DNA from: Halobacteriales archaeon SW_9_67_24
GTDB taxonomy: Archaea; Halobacteriota; Halobacteria; Halobacteriales; Halococcaceae
Length of the DNA: 12,152 nucleotides
NCBI GenBank assembly: GCA_003022685.1
Contig: PXSV01000023.1
Span: forward strand, 1 to 12,152
Direction: 5' to 3'
Of this stretch, positions 6,058 through 12,007 are shown in pieces; the first letter of the stretch is position 1, and the number at the start of each line of letters is the position of its first letter. The position numbers and the translations under genes were made by a program. The notes under the pieces were generated by a model. That model saw nothing but the letters and a program-made list of their open reading frames with translations, searched no databases and was not told where the DNA came from.

Positions 6058-8081
6058 CGGCCCGTTCCCGGTCGGCGGCAGTCCTCGTCACGGTCTTGGT
6101 CGTGCTGAGCACCGTCGTCGCCGGTGGCGTCGTCGGTGCACAGAGCGACGCAGGCGGCGCGAACGGGACGAACGCCACGGCCGAGACGGGTGTCGAGCTC
6201 CCGCCGGCCGACGACGTCTACGTCGAGGACGACGGTGATGCCGTCCTCGCCTACGAGGAGGCGGCGAACGGAACGCAGGCGAACTACGGCCTGAACGTCA
6301 GCGAGGGCCTGTTCCACGCGCTCGTCGCGAGTGATGTCGAGGGCTCGAACGACCTCGCGGCCAACGTCACGGCGGTCATGACCGGCAAGAACGTCACCGG
6401 CAACGGGATGCTGGGAATGGCCCGTCCCGAGGCGCTCTCGAACCTCTCGATGAACGTGACCGGCGTGCGGACCGATGAGAACGCGCGCTCGGACGTCTCC
6501 GCCGCGGCGACCGTCACCGGCGCGAACATCGCCCGTTCGGTGCCCATCGAGCGCGCGGGCGTCGTCGGCAACGTCACGACCACGGGCTCGACGTTCGACG
6601 CCGACCTCGCGGCGAGCGCCCAGTTGACTCAACCGCTGGGTCAGCCCCAACACCAGTCGTACCACATCACCGAGGGCAACGGCACGTACACGCTGAACGT
6701 CTCCCAGGAGCGGCCGGTTCTCGGGGCCACCGCGTCACAGTGGGAAACCCGCGAACAAGCCAAGCGGACGCTACAGTCACAGTACGTCGCGCTCGCCGAG
6801 TCGATGAACGGCTCGGCCGACCTCACGATCGACTCGTACTCGTTCACGCGGAGTGAGAGCGGTCGCTCGAAGCTCGACATCGACTACTCGGTCACCTACC
6901 AGGGAATCGAACGCGCCGTCGCCGACCGGCTGACGTCGTCGCTGACGTCGGCCGAGGACGTCGATCTCAACCGCTCGGAGGTACGCAGCGTCTCCAAACG
7001 GCTCCGGAACCTCACGGTGAAGGAGCTCTCGGTCCGGTACGACCAGCGTCAGGGGTCGATCGAGGCCGGAATGAGCGCCGACCTCGACAACTACGATGGA
7101 GCCGTGCTCGCGGCGCTCGACATCGCTGAAGCGACCGACATGCAAGCGCTCAACGCGGGCGCCATGGCGGGAATGAACACGGCCGGCGTCGGTTCGATGC
7201 CCGCGAGCGCGGAGACGCCACCGGCGGCCACGTCGAACGTGACGCCCTCGAACGCGGCGGCCACGAGCGCGGCGTCGTCCAATCAGGGTATCGAACGTCT
7301 CCGCAAGCAGTTCGCGGCCCAGCAGGCTGCGAACCTCACCCGGACGAGCACGTTCACCGCGAACGTCACGAGGAACTCCCCGCAGGCGCTCAGCGTCGAC
7401 CTCGACTCGCAGTCCCGGACCGAGAACTGGGGGGCGTACGTCGACGAACTGGAGGACCGCGACATCGAGACCAGCGATATCGAATACGAGCTGCACGCCG
7501 CCACCGAGGGTGAACGCGTCAACGTCACCGCCGCGGTCTCGGTCTCGGGCGAGAACCTCCTCGAACAGGCGACGAACCGGATGCTCAACAGCAGCACCGG
7601 TCCACAGGCGGGCCAGACTCGCGAGTACGTCACGGCGTTCCGCGAGGCGGGCTTCCGGAAGGCCCAGATGGACCTCTCGGTCGAGGACGGCCGAATGCAA
7701 CTGGAGACCGGCGCGGCCTTCGAGAACATGACGGCGCTGCGCGACGCGCTCGTCACTCTGGAGGGCGGCCAGTCCATTGAAAGCGTCGTCGGCCGGACCG
7801 ACAACGGCACCACGACCTCATACGTGCGGGTCGAGGATGCCGTCGCCGAGAACGCCTCGGAATCGGCGGTTCGCGAACTCGGGTACGTGGGTGGGGACAC
7901 GTCGGTTCACCTCCCGAACACGTGGAACCGGACGATGCCGTCGGCGAACGCCAGCGAGGCCAACGAGTATCTCGGTCTGACGGGCGCGACCTCCGGACTG
8001 ACCGGCCCCGGCTTCGGGATCGGCGTCGCGGTGATCGCGCTGCTGGCTGCCGCGCTCGTCGCCGCCAGGCGGCAGCAGTAG
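6054..8081 (+). CDS. PGF-CTERM surface glycoprotein with duplicated extracellular module, unknown function
   Basis: The 675-aa product is exported and cell-surface anchored. A Sec-type signal peptide occupies about residues 1-29 (RSR, then VLVTVLVVLSTVVAGGVVGA, cleavage after Ala29). The C-terminus has PGF (652-654), a hydrophobic helix (IGVAVIALLAAALVA) and ARRQQ: the PGF-CTERM signal processed by archaeosortase A, which by established work replaces the C-terminal segment with a lipid anchor. I count about 24 N-X-S/T sequons, implying heavy N-glycosylation. Two modules at about 244-360 and 462-571 align (YVALAE.../YVDELE..., ELSVRYDQRQGSIEAG/MDLSVEDGRMQLETG), joined by an Ala/Ser/Thr/Pro/Met-rich linker (about 365-420). 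No catalytic motif is visible, so an adhesive, structural or binding role is only a guess. A CCCCACTTTTT terminator follows the stop. Confidence 0.88.
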   Translation: MTARSRSAAVLVTVLVVLSTVVAGGVVGAQSDAGGANGTNATAETGVELPPADDVYVEDDGDAVLAYEEAANGTQANYGLNVSEGLFHALVASDVEGSNDLAANVTAVMTGKNVTGNGMLGMARPEALSNLSMNVTGVRTDENARSDVSAAATVTGANIARSVPIERAGVVGNVTTTGSTFDADLAASAQLTQPLGQPQHQSYHITEGNGTYTLNVSQERPVLGATASQWETREQAKRTLQSQYVALAESMNGSADLTIDSYSFTRSESGRSKLDIDYSVTYQGIERAVADRLTSSLTSAEDVDLNRSEVRSVSKRLRNLTVKELSVRYDQRQGSIEAGMSADLDNYDGAVLAALDIAEATDMQALNAGAMAGMNTAGVGSMPASAETPPAATSNVTPSNAAATSAASSNQGIERLRKQFAAQQAANLTRTSTFTANVTRNSPQALSVDLDSQSRTENWGAYVDELEDRDIETSDIEYELHAATEGERVNVTAAVSVSGENLLEQATNRMLNSSTGPQAGQTREYVTAFREAGFRKAQMDLSVEDGRMQLETGAAFENMTALRDALVTLEGGQSIESVVGRTDNGTTTSYVRVEDAVAENASESAVRELGYVGGDTSVHLPNTWNRTMPSANASEANEYLGLTGATSGLTGPGFGIGVAVIALLAAALVAARRQQ

Positions 8082-8085
8082 ACGA

Positions 8086-8096
8086 CCCCACTTTTT
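8086..8096 (+). terminator. T-tract terminator after the surface glycoprotein gene
   Basis: CCCCACTTTTT begins 4 nt after the stop codon. Archaeal transcription commonly ends at such T-tracts. The same word, with one more T, follows the DUF373 gene at 11411-11422. Confidence 0.6.
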
Positions 8097-8166
8097 GCTA
8101 CCCTCAGTCGTTCGCTTTGCTCACCCCTTCGCGGGCAAAACCCCGGCCAAAAGCCTCGCCGTCGTT

Positions 8167-8273
8167 CGAAAGACGCTTCGCGTCTTTCGTGATCTCGAAG
8201 TGCCTTCGGCACTTCGATGACTCGTCGGAGCGTCTTCGACGCTCCGAGATGACGAAACGGCTTTGCCGTTTCG
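8167..8273. repeat. Tandem array of four perfect hairpins with 3-nt loops
   Basis: Four consecutive perfect inverted repeats are present. (1) 8167-8189: left arm CGAAAGACGC, loop TTC. (2) 8195-8217: left arm TCGAAGTGCC, loop TTC. (3) 8225-8247: left arm TCGGAGCGTC, loop TTC. (4) 8253-8273: left arm CGAAACGGC, loop TTT. Stems are 9-10 bp with no mismatch, and starts are 28, 30 and 28 nt apart. The linkers (TGATC, TGACTCG, GATGA) all contain TGA. Stem sequences differ while the loop and linkers are kept, so this is not a simple direct repeat. It lies between the convergent glycoprotein and radical SAM genes, where it could fold in RNA of either strand or act as a terminator/insulator. Confidence 0.85.
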
Positions 8274-8332
8274 AACCACCCCCGACGGTCGGGCCTCGGC
8301 CCGCTCGCTCACTTTGTTCGCTCACGGTGAAA

Positions 8333-8351
8333 CGCCCCGCGAAGCGCGGCG
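8333..8351. repeat. Imperfect hairpin beside the radical SAM gene stop
   Basis: CGCCCCGC, loop GAA, GCGCGGCG forms an 8-bp stem with one mismatch, ending 6 nt beyond the minus-strand stop at 8358. It may help end the minus-strand transcript, but no T-tract follows on that strand. Upstream, 8281-8302 contains two small overlapping GC-rich dyads (CCCGAC/GTCGGG and GGGCC/GGCCC). Confidence 0.4.
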
Positions 8352-8357
8352 TATGCC

Positions 8358-9281
8358 CTACGCCAGGGGCGTCCGCTCGACGACCGTGCCGTCGGCGGTC
8401 GGGTACTGCTCGACGATCTCGCCTTCCCCGATGTCGCCCTCTTCTATCATCTCCTCGGCGAGCCACCACGCGAGTTCGACGTGATCGGTCTTCTCGGTGT
8501 AGAACTCCTCGGGAACCCCGAGTTCGGCGAGGCGCGCGGCGGGCTCCCAGATCTTGCCGTAGACGAGCGTGCCGTCATCGGTCACGTCGTCGAACTCTCC
8601 CCGCCGTACGACCCTCGCCATTCGCTTCAGTCGGTTGCGGTGCTGGGCGGCGTCCTTGAACACGCTGGTGCAGTAGTAGACCTGCTCGTGGTCGCCCATC
8701 GCGTCGAGCACGTCGTGGCTGCCCTCGACCGCGCTCATGTGGCCCTCCCGGAGCTCGAAGCCCGCCTCCTGCATCCGTTTCGCGTTGCCGTCGGACATCT
8801 CGAACTCGTTGATGTTGCAGAAGTCCGCCGCGCCTTCGTCGAGGAAGTCGAGGAACTCGGTTTCGGCCCGGATGCCGGGGATCTCAAACGCCGGCGTCAG
8901 TCCCGCCTCGCGGGCGACGTAGAGGATCTCCTCCCACTCGGTCCCGTGCATGTCACCCCACAGCTCGTAGGGCGGATGAAAGCGGATTTCGTCGAGGCTC
9001 GCCTCGGCGAGCCACCACGCGAGTTCGACGTGATCGGTCTTCTCGGTGTAGAACTCCTCGGGAACCCCGAGTTCGGCGAGACGCGCGGCGGGTTCCCAGA
9101 TCTTGCCGTAGACCACGTCGCTGTCCTCGTCGACCCGGCGCTCGTTGGCGTACACGTCGGTGACGTTCTTTCTGTTCTCGCCGAGCGGACAGTAAAAGCA
9201 GTCGCGCTGGTCGCAGTAACCGTAGACGAACAGCACCATCTTGCCGCCCTTGGCGCACTGTTCACAGCCCTTCGAGATCAT
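8358..9281 (-). CDS. Radical SAM-like protein with an internal duplication replacing the SAM-binding region
   Basis: The 307-aa product begins with MISKGCEQCAKGGKMVLFVYG, and Cys23, Cys28 and Cys31 (CDQRDCFYC, spacing CX4CX2C) form the presumed 4Fe-4S site. A second pair, C6/C9, could bind metal. Downstream, LDEIRFHPPYELWGDMHG, FEIPGIRAE, FCNINEFEMSDGN and CTSVFKDAAQHRNRLKRMAR match my memory of an uncharacterised archaeal radical SAM family (probably COG2108, unverified). Residues 57-93 are identical to residues 240-276 (from VYGKIWEPAARLAELG to WWLAE), encoded by a 112-bp DNA repeat. The N-terminal copy sits where the GGE-type SAM-binding motif should lie, and no GGE occurs anywhere in the protein. 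The frame is intact but activity is doubtful. It is downstream of a methyltransferase gene on the same strand. Confidence 0.85.
   Translation of the reverse strand: MISKGCEQCAKGGKMVLFVYGYCDQRDCFYCPLGENRKNVTDVYANERRVDEDSDVVYGKIWEPAARLAELGVPEEFYTEKTDHVELAWWLAEASLDEIRFHPPYELWGDMHGTEWEEILYVAREAGLTPAFEIPGIRAETEFLDFLDEGAADFCNINEFEMSDGNAKRMQEAGFELREGHMSAVEGSHDVLDAMGDHEQVYYCTSVFKDAAQHRNRLKRMARVVRRGEFDDVTDDGTLVYGKIWEPAARLAELGVPEEFYTEKTDHVELAWWLAEEMIEEGDIGEGEIVEQYPTADGTVVERTPLA
8453..8564 (-). repeat. 112-bp direct repeat, copy in the 3' part of the radical SAM gene
   Basis: This copy encodes residues 240-276 and matches 9002-9113 at 110 of 112 positions, differing at 8532 (G versus A at 9081) and 8544 (C versus T at 9093). 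Both changes are synonymous (Arg CGC/CGT and Glu GAG/GAA). It is probably the native location, since the C-terminal sequence around it reads through smoothly. Confidence 0.95.
9002..9113 (-). repeat. 112-bp direct repeat, copy in the 5' part of the radical SAM gene
   Basis: Same orientation and reading frame as the copy at 8453-8564, offset by 549 bp. It encodes residues 57-93 and interrupts the expected radical SAM core between the cluster motif and the LDEIRFHPP block, so this is the likely acquired copy. Confidence 0.95.
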
Positions 9282-9306
9282 TCGTCGCCTCGTACAGTTC
9301 CCACCG

Positions 9307-9313
9307 GCAAAAG
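9307..9313 (-). promoter_or_regulatory. Candidate TATA element for the radical SAM gene
   Basis: On the minus strand CTTTTGC is centred about 29 nt before the ATG at 9281. It would give the gene its own near-leaderless transcript despite the upstream same-strand methyltransferase gene. Confidence 0.35.
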
Positions 9314-9477
9314 CGGACCGGAACGTGCCGCCAGGGACGTGTCACGCCCTGCCGCACGTTTTGTCGGTGCCACCGTGGCCGACGGCGGTGCCGCAGCGAC
9401 GGGTTGCCGAGAGCCGACGCCGCACCGGTCGCCGATCCCCGAGACACGCTTTCGGCGCGGATCGCATGCCGGACGGA

Positions 9478-10071
9478 TCACCGCTCGAACACGAGCGCGT
9501 AGTGATACGGCGGGAGGGCGATCCGCCGTGACATGCTCCAGTCGGCCGCGTCGAGCACCGCCGTCTCGGTCGCTTCGGGGGACATCCGGCGTTCCGTCGG
9601 TGGGCCCCGGGGTTCGCCCGCCACGATAGTGGTTTCGCGGGGGCGGGCCGCCCAGTTGACGACGACGAAGTCCCCGTTCGGCTCCAGCACCGCGAAGGCC
9701 TCGCGAACGAACTCGGCCACGTCCTCGACCCCGTGGAACGTGTTTGCGATCAGGGCGGTGTCGACGGCAGTCGGGAGATGCGCCGAGAGGTCGCGCGCGT
9801 CGCCGTGGATCGGGACGACGTTGTGGATCGCCTCTCGCTCGGCGATATTCGTGAGTTCGTCGAGCAGCGCCTCGTCCAGATCCAGTGCGTAGACCGGCGC
9901 GGGGTCGGTGATCCGGGCCGCGGGAAGCGCAAAGTAGCCGTTGCCGCAGCCGATCGCCACGAGGCTCGCGTCGAACGAGACGCCGAGTCGCTGCAGCGTC
10001 GCACCTGGCGTCGGCCACAGCTGTCCCCACCAGCCCCAGTCCGGCTGTCGGGTGTTCCGAAACCGGTCCAT
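9478..10071 (-). CDS. Class I SAM-dependent methyltransferase, substrate unknown
   Basis: The 197-aa product has a Rossmann-type methyltransferase core. Motif I is LVAIGCGNGYFALPAA (about residues 37-52), the acidic end of the second strand is YALDLDEALLDEL, then HGDARDLS, and a motif IV-like DTALIANTFHGVED. A VVNWAARPRET strand follows. The N-terminal MDRFRNTRQPDWGWWGQLWP stretch is Trp-rich. The ATG at 10071 is chosen because the methyltransferase fold fits from there; upstream codons on this frame run antisense to the DUF373 gene. Only a weak TATA-like TACAAC lies about 30 nt upstream. The substrate cannot be told. The radical SAM gene follows after 196 nt with no convincing gene between. 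Confidence 0.85.
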   Translation of the reverse strand: MDRFRNTRQPDWGWWGQLWPTPGATLQRLGVSFDASLVAIGCGNGYFALPAARITDPAPVYALDLDEALLDELTNIAEREAIHNVVPIHGDARDLSAHLPTAVDTALIANTFHGVEDVAEFVREAFAVLEPNGDFVVVNWAARPRETTIVAGEPRGPPTERRMSPEATETAVLDAADWSMSRRIALPPYHYALVFER

Positions 10072-10288
10072 GGTTCGACGGTTCGCGATCAAGCGGGTTG
10101 TACTGTCGGTCTGCCGTCGTCGCGTTGTGGCTCGTACGAAACTCGGCGATGTCGACACACTCCTTCGGCAGGTGGGACTCGTCGGCGAGAAGGGTCGTGA
10201 ACTCGTTCGTGGACGCCCCCGGTCACAGCCCGCGACGCGTCGATCGACGACGGAAGTCCGGAAACACCGGGACCGAGCGTGGGGCCTC

Positions 10289-10303
10289 CCAAAGGCAGAT
10301 AAG
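10289..10303 (+). promoter_or_regulatory. BRE/TATA promoter of the DUF373 gene
   Basis: CCAAAGGC followed by AGATAAG centres the TATA part at about 10300, 27 nt before the ATG at 10327. This predicts a leaderless mRNA and supports that start. Confidence 0.55.
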
Positions 10304-10326
10304 CGACAGCCGCGAACTCTCGTACG

Positions 10327-11409
10327 ATGCTGCTCGTGCTGTGTGTCGACCTCGACGACGACCTCGGCCGGAAGGCCGGCGTCGAGACACCCGTCGTCGG
10401 TCGCGAGGCGGTCGAGCGCGCGGCGGTCGCGCTCGCCACCACGGACCCGGAGGACTCGGACTCCAACGTCCTGTTCGAGGGGCTCCACATCCACGACGAC
10501 ATCGCCGACGAGCGGATCGATGTCGCGGCGGTCGCGGGCGTCGAGAGCGGCGGCGTCGCCGCCAACCGCCGCGTCGGCGAGGAGGTCGACACGATCCTTG
10601 CGGGGCTCGCCACCGGCGAGGACGTCCGCGCGCTGGTGGTCACCGACGGCGCGCAGGACGAGTCGGTGCTGCCGGTGATCCGGTCGCGGCTGCCGGTCGA
10701 TGGGGTGCGTCGGGTGGTCGTTCGCCAGGCCCAGAATTTGGAGTCGATCTACTACACGATGAAGCAGGTGCTCGACGATCCCGAAACTCGGGGGACGATC
10801 CTCGTCCCGCTCGGCATTCTCCTGCTGATCTACCCGCTCGTGGCGCTCGCCGATCTGTTCGGCGTCCCCGGCGCGGCGGTGATCGGATTCATCTCGGCGC
10901 TGCTGGGGTTGTACGTCCTCTTTCGTGGGCTCGGCCTCGAACGCGCGGTCGACGAGTCGGTCGCGCGCGCACGGAACGGGCTGTACGCCGGCCGGGTCAT
11001 GCTCATCACGTCGGTCGTCGCGCTCGCGCTGTTGGCCATCGGCGGCGTGAGCGGCGTCAGAGCGCTCGACGCCGCTGCGGCCGGCGGGACGCTGCCGCCG
11101 GTCGACGCCGCCGCGGCGTTCGTCGTCGGTGCGGTGCCGTGGGCCGCCGCGGCGGGGGTCACCAGCAGCGTCGGCCGCATCACGGACACCTACCTCGCCG
11201 AGCGGTTCCGGTGGCGCTATCTCAACGCCCCTTTCTACGTGCTCGCGATCGCCGCCGTCCTCCACGGCGTCGGGGCGTTCCTCCTCGGCGACGTCGGGCT
11301 GTCGTACATGGCGGTCGCGCTCACCGCCGGGACGCTGCTCGGCCTCGTGAGCACGCTCGCCTTCGCCATCGCCGAGTCGCGCTCGCCGAGCGTGCCGGAG
11401 CCTGCCTAA
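10327..11409 (+). CDS. DUF373 family membrane protein
   Basis: The 360-aa product matches the archaeal DUF373 family of predicted membrane proteins of unknown function. Residues 1-155 form a soluble alpha/beta domain starting MLLVLCVDLDDDLGRKAG, with VVGREAVERAA, IDVAAVAGVESGGVAANR and ALVVTDGAQDESVLPVI. The Asp-rich first strand and the TDGAQDE segment look like a nucleotide- or metal-binding fold, which is inference. Residue 156 starts the membrane half, with six hydrophobic segments: GTILVPLGILLLIYPL, AVIGFISALLGLYVLF, MLITSVVALALLAIGG, AAAFVVGAVPWAAAAG, FYVLAIAAVLHGVGAFLL and YMAVALTAGTLLGLV. A T-tract terminator begins 2 nt after the stop. It is divergent from the methyltransferase gene. 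Confidence 0.9.
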   Translation: MLLVLCVDLDDDLGRKAGVETPVVGREAVERAAVALATTDPEDSDSNVLFEGLHIHDDIADERIDVAAVAGVESGGVAANRRVGEEVDTILAGLATGEDVRALVVTDGAQDESVLPVIRSRLPVDGVRRVVVRQAQNLESIYYTMKQVLDDPETRGTILVPLGILLLIYPLVALADLFGVPGAAVIGFISALLGLYVLFRGLGLERAVDESVARARNGLYAGRVMLITSVVALALLAIGGVSGVRALDAAAAGGTLPPVDAAAAFVVGAVPWAAAAGVTSSVGRITDTYLAERFRWRYLNAPFYVLAIAAVLHGVGAFLLGDVGLSYMAVALTAGTLLGLVSTLAFAIAESRSPSVPEPA

Positions 11410-11410
11410 G

Positions 11411-11422
11411 CCCCACTTTTTT
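11411..11422 (+). terminator. T-tract terminator after the DUF373 gene
   Basis: CCCCACTTTTTT starts right after the TAA stop. A 7-bp dyad, ACGGGGT (11426-11432) with ACCCCGT (11464-11470), follows and may add structure to read-through RNA. Confidence 0.6.
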
Positions 11423-11506
11423 AACACGGGGTCCTCCCTCGTTCGCTTCGCTCATTCGGTCGAACCCCGTCGAAAAACCTGTCTTGCCGAGCGTAGCGAG
11501 GTCATT

Positions 11507-11714
11507 CGAAACGGCTTCTTGGCGCGGTGGTTCGGAAGACGCTTCGCGTCTTCCGTCATCACGAGACGGCTTCGCCGTCTCGAACGACTTCGCCGCGCAA
11601 CGGTTCGAGGCGCGTAGCGCCTCGCTATCGCCGTTTCGTGATGTCGTCAGAACGTGAGACGTTCTGACTGCAAGTCGAGCTTCGCTCGACAATGACGAAA
11701 ATCTTCGATTTTCG
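11507..11714. repeat. Complex hairpin array with a split outer stem
   Basis: Six perfect hairpins are present. A 11533-11555: left arm CGGAAGACGC, loop TTC. B 11562-11582: CGAGACGGC, TTC. C 11606-11624: CGAGGCGC, GTA. D 11646-11668: GTCAGAACGT, GAG. E 11674-11690: GTCGAGC, TTC. F 11696-11714: CGAAAATC, TTC. In addition the arms CGAAACGGC (11507-11515) and GCCGTTTCG (11630-11638) are complementary but lie 114 nt apart, enclosing A, B and C; GCGCGG (11522-11527) can pair inside them with CCGCGC (11593-11598). The 11410-12007 gap holds, in order, the terminator, this array, a stretch to about 11870 rich in short GCTCGCTC/TTCGCTC words with no convincing gene, and the IS left-end hairpin. Confidence 0.85.
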
Positions 11715-11873
11715 AATCACAAGCCCGCCCGCACAGCATCGCCCGAGCCCTCGCTCATTCCGTTCGCTCGCCCTCGATCCGCCAGGAACCGCACCTGTCA
11801 CCGCACCGTCACCGCTGAAGCCCTCGGTCGCTTTGCTCCCTCGCCCTTCATAAAAGCGGGCCAAGCGCGGATA

Positions 11874-11893
11874 CCACGGCCTTTAGGCCGTGG
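11874..11893 (+). mobile_element. Probable left-end hairpin of an IS200/IS605 (IS1341-type) element
   Basis: CCACGGCC, loop TTTA, GGCCGTGG is a perfect 8-bp hairpin lying 114 nt before the tnpB ATG. As I recall, subterminal hairpins with this kind of CCACGG-TTTA-CCGTGG sequence are usual at ends of haloarchaeal IS200/IS605 elements. The gap between hairpin and tnpB is too short for tnpA, so a tnpB-only (IS1341-like) element is likely. The right end lies outside the window, so the element boundary is approximate. Confidence 0.6.
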
Positions 11894-11975
11894 AGGAGCG
11901 CGCCACTCTGTTCGGATACGATACAACTGCCATGTCGCTCGGTGTCGGCTGTCTGACTCCCGAGTGGTACATCAA

Positions 11976-11985
11976 CCTTTTTAAC
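11976..11985 (+). promoter_or_regulatory. TATA element for tnpB
   Basis: CCTTTTTAAC is centred about 26-27 nt before the ATG at 12008, predicting a leaderless tnpB mRNA. Confidence 0.55.
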
Positions 11986-12007
11986 CATGTGGCGTGTTGT
12001 GACGTGT

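Noticed and set aside
8167..8273. Possible CRISPR array because of 28-30 nt periodicity
   Set aside because: There is no repeated direct-repeat sequence; each unit is a different palindrome and linkers are only 5-7 nt, so there are no spacers.
8104..8469. Minus-strand open frame through the first hairpin array
   Set aside because: The translation is low-complexity, caused by the palindromes, and it overlaps the radical SAM 3' end out of frame.
9282..9477. Possible small gene between the methyltransferase and radical SAM genes
   Set aside because: Open frames here have no haloarchaeal protein character, and the stretch contains the probable radical SAM promoter.
10072..10326. Possible coding remnant in the gap between methyltransferase and DUF373
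   Set aside because: One plus-strand frame gives a plausible-looking stretch (TKLGDVDTLLRQVGLVGEKG), but it has no start or recognisable family and runs into the DUF373 promoter.
10072..11427. N-terminal extension of the methyltransferase frame antisense to DUF373
   Set aside because: The methyltransferase fold starts at the ATG at 10071; the extension is antisense to a well-supported membrane protein gene.
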